A DNA stretch of 64,000 nucleotides, taken from positions 2,728,001 to 2,792,000 of the forward strand of contig NZ_CP084742.1 in assembly GCF_020520285.1 (NCBI RefSeq), in the 5' to 3' direction. This stretch comes from Pseudomonas sp. L5B5 (GTDB taxonomy: Bacteria > Pseudomonadota > Gammaproteobacteria > Pseudomonadales > Pseudomonadaceae). The notes beneath the pieces were generated by a model that worked only from the letters and a program-made list of their open reading frames with translations, did not search any database and was not told the origin of the DNA. Of the stretch, positions 19,059 to 27,058 are shown piece by piece (the stretch's first letter is position 1; every line of letters begins with the position of its first letter). Both the position numbers and the translations under genes were made by a program.

Positions 19059-20066
19059 CTACCAGGTCACGCCAAAACCCACGGTGTAACGCGTCTTGTC
19101 CAGGTCGCTGCTGTCGGTACCACGGATGAGGTCCTTTTCTGCCTTGAGGTTCAACGAGGCCCAGTCGGTGACCTTGTAGCGCAGGCCCATCTCGGCATCC
19201 AGGGCGTAGTCGGCGACACCCGAAAGCGGCCTGCTCACTTCGCCATTGGTGAAGAACTCGACCCGCTTGCCTATCAGGTAACGGTTGTAGTCCCACTTCA
19301 TGGCCAGGGAGTAGAAATTGTCCTTGCCGCCATCGGCATACTCATAATCCGTCCGGTTGAGCAGCGAGCCCAAGGAGAAGGCTCCCAACTCATCGTCCCA
19401 GAACTGATAACCGGGACCGGTACCCACTACCCGTTGCCGCTCGAGTTCCTCGACCTTGTCGCGCTTGTAGGTCAACCGACCCTGCCAGAACCATTGCTGG
19501 GTAATGAAGCGGTCCAGGGCGTATTCGGCACGCCAGTTGTCAGTGGTCACGACCTTGTTCTGGAACTCGCGGTTGTACTCGCCTTCGGCGTTATGCCGCC
19601 AGGCGCCATGGCGCGCCGATGTCTTGAAGTCGATGTCGTAGTCGTCGGTGTCCTTTTCCGCCCGCTTGTAATCCATGGCCAGGTCGACATTGCCCTTCCA
19701 CACCATGTCCTCGACCAGAGGCTTGGGTTTCATGATCTGCTGGATACTCGCCAGCTCCACCGTCCTGGGAGCCTCGCCGTTGGCCAGGATGACCTTGCCC
19801 TCCTGCGCCGGTCGCAATGACTTGGCCTTCTCTCCCGAATAGGCATCCTGCTTGACCAGCAGTTCCTGATCACTCTCCAGGGTCTTGACCTGGGCCCAGT
19901 CGATGGAAATCCCCCCGCCATAGTCGGTCTGGATCAACAGCTTGCCGCCGTCGAAGACCTTGATCTTGCCGCTGACGCGGTCACCGTTCTTCAACCACAC
20001 GACATCCGCCAGCACCGGCATGGAGGCACCAAGCACTGCAAAACTCAGGAAAATTCTAGGCAACAT
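19059..20066 (-). CDS. DUF481-family outer-membrane protein
   Basis: A 335-residue protein with a signal peptide (about residues 1-20, ending VLADVVW). An N-terminal region has the DVVWLKNGDRVSGKI motif common to DUF481 proteins. The rest is alternating amphipathic strands suggesting a beta-barrel, ending in a C-terminal aromatic (VGFGVTW) as in outer-membrane proteins. Role unknown; probably a porin-like or salt-stress protein. The start at 20066 gives the signal peptide; the longer frame has no ribosome site. Confidence 0.8.
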   Translation of the reverse strand: MLPRIFLSFAVLGASMPVLADVVWLKNGDRVSGKIKVFDGGKLLIQTDYGGGISIDWAQVKTLESDQELLVKQDAYSGEKAKSLRPAQEGKVILANGEAPRTVELASIQQIMKPKPLVEDMVWKGNVDLAMDYKRAEKDTDDYDIDFKTSARHGAWRHNAEGEYNREFQNKVVTTDNWRAEYALDRFITQQWFWQGRLTYKRDKVEELERQRVVGTGPGYQFWDDELGAFSLGSLLNRTDYEYADGGKDNFYSLAMKWDYNRYLIGKRVEFFTNGEVSRPLSGVADYALDAEMGLRYKVTDWASLNLKAEKDLIRGTDSSDLDKTRYTVGFGVTW

Positions 20067-20229
20067 AGCTAAATACAGAACTCGATCTTGCGAAAAAAAC
20101 GGCATTATTCCAGGTGAACACGCCCTAAACACGACTGACCCGGCGATGGCGAACGAGTTCAATTCTCATCGGTCTTTAATCATCCACCTGCGCCATCGCC
20201 TACCACCGCTCCTATCTGGAACCGCGAAT

Positions 20230-20583
20230 GTGACCGAACACAGCGAAGACTCACAAACGCCCGCGCAAATCCGACGCACGGCGCTATACCTGACCCTGGC
20301 CCAAGTGCCCGAGGGCAAGGTGGTCAGCTATGGCCAACTGGCCGACATGGCCGGCCTGGGACGGGCCGCCCGCTGGGTCGGGCGCACCCTCAGCCAGCTC
20401 CCCGCCGACACCCGCCTGCCATGGCACCGGGTGCTGGGCGCCGGTGGTCGCATCAGCCTGCCCGCGGGCAGCCCCTCCGGAGATGAGCAGCGTGCCAGGC
20501 TGCGCGACGAAGGCGTCAGTGTCCTGAACAATCGGGTGGATATTCAGCGCCATGGCTGGCGTCCGGTAGAGCACAGCGGTTAG
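20230..20583 (+). CDS. Alkyltransferase-like protein (MGMT family, Trp in place of Cys)
   Basis: A 117-residue protein of the O6-alkylguanine-DNA alkyltransferase fold. The winged-helix part contains VPEGKVVSYGQLADMAG and the active-site motif reads PWHRV instead of PCHRV, the hallmark of ATL proteins that bind alkylated DNA and recruit nucleotide excision repair without transferring the alkyl group. I chose GTG 20230; upstream in-frame sequence is long and lacks homology features. Confidence 0.85.
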   Translation: MTEHSEDSQTPAQIRRTALYLTLAQVPEGKVVSYGQLADMAGLGRAARWVGRTLSQLPADTRLPWHRVLGAGGRISLPAGSPSGDEQRARLRDEGVSVLNNRVDIQRHGWRPVEHSG

Positions 20584-20627
20584 AGTGCGCGCTTTGTTTC
20601 CGTAATCCTTGAGGCAGACTTCAGCCC

Positions 20628-22193
20628 ATGCCCCGTAAAACCTGGCGCGCCGCACTTGCCGCCTATGCCAGCCCCTCGACGCTCGTGCTGTTGCTGCTTG
20701 GTTTCGCTGCCGGCATGCCTTACATGCTGGTGTTCTCGACGCTTTCGGTGTGGTTGCGCGAAGCTGGAGTGGCTCGCGAAACCATCGGTTATGCCAGCCT
20801 GATCGGCCTGGCCTATGCCTTCAAATGGGTCTGGTCGCCGCTGCTCGACCAGTGGCGCCTGCCCTTGCTGGGCAAGCTGGGCAGGCGTCGGTCCTGGCTG
20901 GTCCTGGCACAAGCGCTGGTGGTCCTCGGCCTGATCGGCATGGGCTTCTGCGATCCACAGAAGCACCTGTCCTGGCTGATCGCCATTGCCGTGGTCGTGG
21001 CCTTCGCCTCCGCGACCCAGGACATCGCCATCGACGCCTACCGTCTGGAGATCGCCGATGACAGCCGCCAGGCTGCCCTGGCCGCCAGCTACATGTCCGG
21101 TTATCGAGTCGCGGTGCTGCTCGCCACGGCCGGCGCGCTGTTCTTCGCCGAGGGTTTCGGCTCCACCGGTTTCAGCTACAAGCACTCGGCCTGGACCGGC
21201 ACCTATGTGCTGTTCGGGGTCCTGATGATCCCCGCCCTGATCACCACGCTGCTGATGCGCGAGCCTGCGGTGCCACTGCGTACCCAGCTATCGGCAGGCC
21301 GCTACAGTTTCGCCCACCAATTGATCTCGGTATTCGTGCTGATCGTGCTGCTGGTGTCGGTGCCCGCCACGTTCACCCAGCTGTACAACACCGACTTCGC
21401 CAGCGTGATCTTCGAAGGCGTGAGCCTGCTGGACCTGCTGCTGGAAGACCGGGCCTTCCTGCGCGCCATCCTCTATATCACCCTCTCCGCCCTGTGCCTG
21501 TCCGCCATGGGCCGACGAGGCCTGGCGCCAGTGCTGACACCGGTCAACGACTTCATCCTGCGCTACCGCTGGCAAGCCTTCCTGCTTCTGGGGCTGATCG
21601 CTACCTACCGGATGTCGGACACGGTGATGGGGGTGATGGCCAACGTGTTCTACATCGACCAGGGCTTCACCAAGGACCAGATCGCCGGAGTCAGCAAGAT
21701 CTTCGGCCTGATCATGACGCTCATCGGCGCCGGCATGGGCGGCCTGCTGATCGTGCGCTTCGGCATCCTGCCAATCCTGTTCATTGGCGGTGCCGCCTCC
21801 GCCGGCACCAACCTGCTGTTCCTCATGCTGTCCGACATGGGGCCGAACCTGCAGATGCTCATCGTCACCATTTCCCTGGACAACTTCAGCTCGGGCATGG
21901 CCACCTCGGCCTTCGTCGCCTATCTGTCAAGCCTGACCAACCTCAAGTTCTCGGCCACCCAATATGCGCTGCTCAGCTCCATCATGCTCCTGCTACCGCG
22001 CCTGATTGGCGGCTATTCCGGGGTCATGGTGGAAAAGTTCGGTTATCACGACTTCTTTCTCATCACCGCGATACTCGGGGTCCCGACCCTGATCCTGATC
22101 GCCATTCACTGGTTCCAGGAGAGCCGCCGCGCTGGGCAAAAACCCGACCCGGAAGCGACCTCCAACAGCACCGCAATCGGCGAAGAATCCTAG
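20628..22193 (+). CDS. ampG: AmpG-family muropeptide permease
   Basis: A 521-residue major-facilitator protein with about 14 hydrophobic segments. The N-terminus STLVLLLLGFAAGMPYMLVF and the loops KWVWSPLLDQW and ATQDIAIDAYRLE are typical of AmpG. AmpG imports anhydromuropeptides from the periplasm for cell-wall recycling and so sets AmpR signalling. It lies 44 bp after the alkyltransferase-like gene. Pseudomonads often have a second AmpG-like protein, so the exact paralogue is not certain. Confidence 0.85.
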   Translation: MPRKTWRAALAAYASPSTLVLLLLGFAAGMPYMLVFSTLSVWLREAGVARETIGYASLIGLAYAFKWVWSPLLDQWRLPLLGKLGRRRSWLVLAQALVVLGLIGMGFCDPQKHLSWLIAIAVVVAFASATQDIAIDAYRLEIADDSRQAALAASYMSGYRVAVLLATAGALFFAEGFGSTGFSYKHSAWTGTYVLFGVLMIPALITTLLMREPAVPLRTQLSAGRYSFAHQLISVFVLIVLLVSVPATFTQLYNTDFASVIFEGVSLLDLLLEDRAFLRAILYITLSALCLSAMGRRGLAPVLTPVNDFILRYRWQAFLLLGLIATYRMSDTVMGVMANVFYIDQGFTKDQIAGVSKIFGLIMTLIGAGMGGLLIVRFGILPILFIGGAASAGTNLLFLMLSDMGPNLQMLIVTISLDNFSSGMATSAFVAYLSSLTNLKFSATQYALLSSIMLLLPRLIGGYSGVMVEKFGYHDFFLITAILGVPTLILIAIHWFQESRRAGQKPDPEATSNSTAIGEES

Positions 22194-22322
22194 AAAATCC
22201 CGGGGGTTGCGGGCGTTTCAGTGCCACCCCCGCCCCTGTCGAGCGCAATCCTGTACGCCAGCGGAACTCGCCCGTACAATGCTCCGTCACTTCCAGTCTT
22301 AAGCAACCGACAACGGCCTACC

Positions 22323-24038
22323 ATGCGCACCAGTCAATATTTGCTCGCCACACAAAAAGAAACGCCTTCCGACGCGGTCGTGATCAGCCACCAGCTGATG
22401 CTGCGCGCCGGCATGATCCGCAAACTGGCCTCCGGCCTGTACACCTGGCTGCCGATGGGCCTGCGGGTGATGCGCAAGGTCGAGGCTATCGTTCGCGAAG
22501 AAATGAACGCCGCTGGCGCGCTTGAAGTGTTGATGCCGGGCATCCAGCCGGCCGAGCTGTGGCAGGAGTCCGGCCGCTGGGAAGAGTACGGCCCGGAGTT
22601 GCTGCGCCTGAAGGATCGCCATAACCGCGACTTCTGCGCGGGCCCGACCCACGAAGAAGTGATTACCGACCTGGTCCGCAACGAGCTGAGCAGCTACAAA
22701 CAGCTGCCGCTGAACCTGTACCAGATCCAGACCAAGTTCCGTGATGAGATCCGCCCACGCTTCGGCCTGATGCGCGGTCGCGAATTCATCATGAAGGACG
22801 CCTATTCGTTCCACGCCGACCAGGCGTCGCTGCAGGTCACCTATGACCGCATGCACCAGGCCTACTGCAACATCTTCACCCGCTTGGGCTTGAAGTTCCG
22901 TCCGGTGGAAGCGGACAACGGCTCCATCGGCGGTGCCGGCTCCCATGAGTTCCACGTACTGGCCGACTCTGGCGAAGACGACATCATCTTCAGCAACGGC
23001 TCCGACTACGCGGCGAACATCGAGAAAGCCGAGGCCCTGCCCCGTGAAACCTCGCGCCCAGCCCCCACCGAAGCCATGCGCCTGGTGGACACCCCTGACG
23101 CGAAGACCATCGCCCAGCTGGTGGAAGGCTACAACCTGCCGATCGAGAAGACCGTCAAGACCCTGGTGGTGCATGCCGAGGAACCAGGCAAACTGATCGC
23201 CCTGATCATCCGTGGCGATCACGAGCTCAACGAGATCAAGGCTGCCAAGCAACCTGGCGTCGCCGATCCGCTGGTGATGGCCTCCGAGGCCGAGCTGCGC
23301 GCCGCCATCGGTGCCGGTGCCGGCTCCCTGGGTCCCGTCAACCTGCCGTTGCCCATCATCATCGACCGCTCCGTGGAGCTGATGAGCGATTTCGGCGTGG
23401 GCGCCAACATCGACGACAAGCACTACTTTGGCGTGAACTGGGAGCGCGACCTGCCGGTACCGGCCGTGGCCGACCTGCGCAACGTAGTGGCCGGCGACCC
23501 TAGCCCGGATGGCAAGGGCGTGCTGGAGATCAAGCGCGGCATCGAAGTGGGGCACATCTTCCAGCTGGGCAACAAGTACAGCAAGGCGATGAAGTGCGAA
23601 GTGCTGGGCGAGAACGGCAAGCCGGTCACCCTCGAAATGGGCTGCTACGGCATCGGCGTCTCCCGCGTGGTGGCCGCCGCCATCGAGCAGAACTACGATG
23701 CCAACGGGATCATCTGGAGCGATACCCTGGCTCCGTTCCAGATCGCCCTGGTACCACTGCGTTATGAAACCGAACTGGTTCGCGAAGCCACCGACACGCT
23801 TTACCAGCAGCTCACCGCTGCCGGTTTTGAAGTGCTACTGGACGATCGCGACAAGAAAACCAGCCCCGGTATCAAGTTCGCAGACATGGAACTGATCGGC
23901 ATTCCACACCGGATCGTGGTCAGCGACCGCGGCCTGGCCGATGGCAACCTGGAATACAAGAGCCGTACCGAAGCCGAGGCGCAAGCGCTGCCAGTGGCCG
24001 ATGTGCTGTCCTTCCTCCAAGCCCGTATCCGTCGCTGA
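22323..24038 (+). CDS. proS: Prolyl-tRNA synthetase
   Basis: A 571-residue class II aminoacyl-tRNA synthetase of the bacterial ProRS type. Motif 2/3 regions ([39 protein letters not shown]) are present. The central INS editing domain (about residues 225-400) hydrolyses Ala-tRNAPro, and a C-terminal anticodon-binding domain ends the protein. The start at 22323 gives the standard N-terminus [15 protein letters not shown]. Essential, cytoplasmic. Confidence 0.97.
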   Translation: MRTSQYLLATQKETPSDAVVISHQLMLRAGMIRKLASGLYTWLPMGLRVMRKVEAIVREEMNAAGALEVLMPGIQPAELWQESGRWEEYGPELLRLKDRHNRDFCAGPTHEEVITDLVRNELSSYKQLPLNLYQIQTKFRDEIRPRFGLMRGREFIMKDAYSFHADQASLQVTYDRMHQAYCNIFTRLGLKFRPVEADNGSIGGAGSHEFHVLADSGEDDIIFSNGSDYAANIEKAEALPRETSRPAPTEAMRLVDTPDAKTIAQLVEGYNLPIEKTVKTLVVHAEEPGKLIALIIRGDHELNEIKAAKQPGVADPLVMASEAELRAAIGAGAGSLGPVNLPLPIIIDRSVELMSDFGVGANIDDKHYFGVNWERDLPVPAVADLRNVVAGDPSPDGKGVLEIKRGIEVGHIFQLGNKYSKAMKCEVLGENGKPVTLEMGCYGIGVSRVVAAAIEQNYDANGIIWSDTLAPFQIALVPLRYETELVREATDTLYQQLTAAGFEVLLDDRDKKTSPGIKFADMELIGIPHRIVVSDRGLADGNLEYKSRTEAEAQALPVADVLSFLQARIRR

Positions 24039-24055
24039 AACCAGATAGAGAAGTC

Positions 24056-25009
24056 ATGTTCAAGCGAAACACCTTAAGCCTCGGTGGCGCCGCCTTGTGC
24101 GGCGCCCTGCTGGTCAGCGGCTGCGCCAACCAGATGTCGCAACGCAGCGAGCACGAGGAGCGAGTCGAGCGCAAGCTGCTCGACCACAGCCTGCAGATCG
24201 ATGTCGGTGAGCCTAAGGTGCTTGAGCTGCCGCAACGGCGGGTACGCATCCATGAGCAGAAGTCCTTCGAAGTCACCGAGTTCGAGGTCACGCGCCACTA
24301 CGATCGCTACACGCCCTACCAACCCTGGCGGGAAATCTACGAGATCCCGCTGGGAGCGGTCGCCCTGGTAGCGGGTGTCGGCGCCAACGTGGTCAATGTA
24401 TTTGCCCTGGGCAACCTGCCGGACAGCGTCACCAAGGATTGGCTCAGCTACGGCATCTCCGGGGTCAACCCGTTCATGAACATGCCCTCCCATGGCCGTG
24501 CCCAGCAGAACCTTGCGGCAATCGACGAAGTCCAGCGCGACAAGCGAGTGGAATATTCGAGCTTGCCGTGGAGCGAGCGCCCGGTACAGGTCAAGGCTGG
24601 CAAGCAGAGCTACGAGCTGAGTACCGATCGCAACGGCGTGCTGAGCCTGAACCTCCTGAACGATCCGTTTTCCGAGCAGGACCTCAAGCACATTGGCAAG
24701 CTGCAGATCAGTGTCGAGGATGCACAGGATGAAGTGCACTCCGACTCGTCCCTGAGCATCAGCAACGGCCTGCGCAGCAAGTTGGTGGAAGCTCACGCGC
24801 TGATCTACGACGACCTCGAGGACGACGAGGTCAGCGAATGGGTACACCGGGTCAAGCGCCTGTCGCAGTTGGGGCTGGAGGAAGAAGCCAGCGAGCTGGA
24901 GCAGAGCCTGATCGAGCTGACCCGCAACGATCCGGAACTGCAGAAAGAGTTTCTCAAGGCACTGACCAAAAATGCCGGCCGCCTGGTGGCGGATCCTGGC
25001 AGCAATTGA
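24056..25009 (+). CDS. Hypothetical lipoprotein with internal membrane segment
   Basis: A 317-residue protein starting with a lipoprotein signal (LLVSGCANQ, modified Cys about residue 23). The region after is charged (EHEERVERKLL) and a hydrophobic stretch (about residues 98-118) follows a YEIPLG segment. The C-terminal third is acidic and helical with repeated Glu-rich heptads. I do not recognise a family. It is 17 bp downstream of proS and likely co-transcribed. Probably outer-membrane anchored on the periplasmic side. Confidence 0.65.
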   Translation: MFKRNTLSLGGAALCGALLVSGCANQMSQRSEHEERVERKLLDHSLQIDVGEPKVLELPQRRVRIHEQKSFEVTEFEVTRHYDRYTPYQPWREIYEIPLGAVALVAGVGANVVNVFALGNLPDSVTKDWLSYGISGVNPFMNMPSHGRAQQNLAAIDEVQRDKRVEYSSLPWSERPVQVKAGKQSYELSTDRNGVLSLNLLNDPFSEQDLKHIGKLQISVEDAQDEVHSDSSLSISNGLRSKLVEAHALIYDDLEDDEVSEWVHRVKRLSQLGLEEEASELEQSLIELTRNDPELQKEFLKALTKNAGRLVADPGSN

Positions 25010-25018
25010 CATGGACCG

Positions 25019-25041
25019 GCGCCAGGGGGATTCCCTGGCGC
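25019..25041. terminator. Hairpin between lipoprotein gene and dinB
   Basis: A 9-bp perfect stem (gcgccaggg / ccctggcgc) with a 5-nt loop lies between the two convergent genes. There is no T-tract, so terminator function is likely but not certain. Confidence 0.5.
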
Positions 25042-25067
25042 TCGGCTCGCCCCTCCCCCTTCCCGCC

Positions 25068-26132
25068 CTACAGCTCCTTGAACAGCTCCAGCTGTTCATG
25101 ACCGCCACGCAGGTCGTGTAACCGAACCCCAATCCCCAGCAACCGTACCGGCTTGCCACCACGCTTGAAGGCCTGGCTCAGCAACTGCCGATAACTCTCC
25201 AGGTCGCGTCCCGCCCCAGCTTGCTCAAGGGTGGTCTGGGTGAAGTCGTGGAACTTCACCTTGACGAAGGGCTTGCCTGGCCGGTAACTGCTGTCGATGC
25301 GCGCAATGCGCCCGGCCAGGGTCTCCATCAGCTCGGGCAACTTCTGCAGGCAACTATCGAGATCCGGCAGGTCGGTATCGTAGGTGTTCTCCACACTGAT
25401 GGATTGCCGACGGCTGTCATTCTGTACCGGCCGATCGTCGATCCCCCGGGCCAGGCTCCACAAACGCTCGCCAAAACTGCCGAATTCACGCACCAGCGCC
25501 AACTTGCTCCAGTCACGCAACTGCAGGCAGCTGGCGATGCCCTGCCGGCTCAGCTTGTCGGCAGTGACCTTGCCTACCCCATGCAGCTTGCTCACCGGCA
25601 ATTCGGAGACGAACGCCTCGACCTGATCGGGCGTGATCACGAACAAGCCATTGGGCTTCTTCCAGTCACTGGCAATCTTGGCCAGGAACTTGTTCGGCGC
25701 AACGCCAGCCGAGACCGTGATGTGCAACTGGTTGGATACCCGTCGGCGAATATCCTGGGCAATGCGCGTGGCACTGCCGGAGAAACTCGGGCTGTCGGAA
25801 ACATCCAGGTAGGCTTCATCCAGTGACAGGGGCTCGATCAAGTCGGTGTAGTCACGAAAGATCGTGTGGATCTCCCTGGAGGCCTCCCGGTAGGCCTCCA
25901 TGCGCGGCTTGACGATCACCAGATCCGGACACAGCGCCAGCGCATGCCGGGACGACATGGCCGAGCGCACTCCATAGGCCCGCGCTTCGTAATTGCAAGT
26001 CGCGATCACCCCCCGCCGCTCCGCAGAGCCGCCGACCGCGAGGGGCTTGCGGGCCAATTGCGGGTCGTCGCGCATCTCGATGGCAGCGTAGAAACAGTCG
26101 CAATCGATGTGAATGATTTTGCGCTGCATCAT
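25068..26132 (-). CDS. dinB: DNA polymerase IV
   Basis: A 354-residue Y-family translesion polymerase. Catalytic acidic residues appear in IDCDCFYAAIE and in SLDEAYLD. The helix-hairpin-helix segment (LPVSKLHGVGKVTADKL) and C-terminal little-finger domain are intact; the last residues (LELFKEL) resemble a clamp-binding tail. The start at 26132 (MMQRK) matches the length of other Pseudomonas Pol IV proteins. A LexA-like box lies 61 bp upstream, placing the gene under SOS control. Confidence 0.95.
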   Translation of the reverse strand: MMQRKIIHIDCDCFYAAIEMRDDPQLARKPLAVGGSAERRGVIATCNYEARAYGVRSAMSSRHALALCPDLVIVKPRMEAYREASREIHTIFRDYTDLIEPLSLDEAYLDVSDSPSFSGSATRIAQDIRRRVSNQLHITVSAGVAPNKFLAKIASDWKKPNGLFVITPDQVEAFVSELPVSKLHGVGKVTADKLSRQGIASCLQLRDWSKLALVREFGSFGERLWSLARGIDDRPVQNDSRRQSISVENTYDTDLPDLDSCLQKLPELMETLAGRIARIDSSYRPGKPFVKVKFHDFTQTTLEQAGAGRDLESYRQLLSQAFKRGGKPVRLLGIGVRLHDLRGGHEQLELFKEL

Positions 26133-26192
26133 AGAAAGGCAGGGATCATGGAAAACCGCCGGAGTGGACAGGCGCCCAGTATCTAACGACAC

Positions 26193-26208
26193 CTGTATAT
26201 AGCACCAG
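26193..26208 (-). promoter_or_regulatory. Putative LexA (SOS) box upstream of dinB
   Basis: CTGTATATAGCACCAG fits CTG-N10-CAG with a TATATA half typical of SOS boxes. It lies 61 bp before the dinB start. Confidence 0.75.
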
Positions 26209-26382
26209 TGCCTTGCATCATCCTGCTGGAGCCCGGCGACGCTGCGATAGATTTATCCGCTCAATGAACCGTGAGCCGTCAATAGAGCTCAAACCCCCGC
26301 CCCTGCGGGCCCCAAGCTGCCTAAAAAGCCTCACGCAGACCGCTAACCAGTTGAACCGGAAGCACTTTTTTAAAATTAATGA

Positions 26383-26410
26383 TTGACACAATCGCAGCCC
26401 CCTGTAGAAT
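26383..26410 (+). promoter_or_regulatory. Sigma-70 promoter of the first initiator tRNA
   Basis: A consensus -35 TTGACA and a -10 TAGAAT are separated by 16 bp. The predicted start site is a few bases before the tRNA. Confidence 0.75.
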
Positions 26411-26423
26411 TCAGCACATCAGA

Positions 26424-26500
<77 letters not shown>

Positions 26501-26507
26501 GATACAG

Positions 26508-26540
26508 AAAAGGCCACTTCTTTGAAGTGGCCTTTTTTTT
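26508..26540 (+). terminator. Rho-independent terminator after tRNA-fMet copy 1
   Basis: The stem ggccacttc / gaagtggcc has a 3-nt loop and is followed by eight T residues. Confidence 0.9.
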
Positions 26541-26664
26541 GCGTTGATTTTTTCCTTTTCCGGGGAGCCCTTCTCTCCCATCCCCAAAAAATCCTTTAGC
26601 TGGCCGGGGGTTAAGAGCCGAGCTTGGGGTTCGACACTTATTTGACCCTAATGAGCATTAACAG

Positions 26665-26692
26665 TTGACACCCGGCCATTCGCCTGTAGAAT
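26665..26692 (+). promoter_or_regulatory. Sigma-70 promoter of the second initiator tRNA
   Basis: TTGACA and TAGAAT are spaced 16 bp apart, the same layout as the promoter of copy 1. Confidence 0.75.
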
Positions 26693-26705
26693 GCCGCCCC
26701 ACAGA

Positions 26706-26782
<77 letters not shown>

Positions 26783-26787
26783 CATAT

Positions 26788-26820
26788 CAAAAAAGGCTGC
26801 TCGAAAGAGTGGCCTTTTTT
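26788..26820 (+). terminator. Terminator after tRNA-fMet copy 2
   Basis: An imperfect stem (aaaaggctgctc / gagtggccttttt) with a GAAA loop and a T-tract. Confidence 0.75.
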
Positions 26821-27058
26821 GTATCTGTTGAAAAAGCCCTTTCGCAACAATGACCTGGAAAAGCATTGCGAACCCTTGGCGATGCTTCGACTCTTCAGTA
26901 TGCGAGCTATGCTCTGTCTCGGGCACCCACCTTGCGCCCACTGTGCGAGGTCGCCGGGCCACGCCGAGACACGTTAATATTTGAAATTATTTTTCCACAG
27001 GGATTGGTAACTTGGCCGGATACCTCCATCCTGTCGCGCACAATCCACGAGGTGATTG

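Noticed and set aside
22299..23555. A 418-residue minus-strand frame opposite proS
   Set aside because: Antisense shadow of a complete prolyl-tRNA synthetase.
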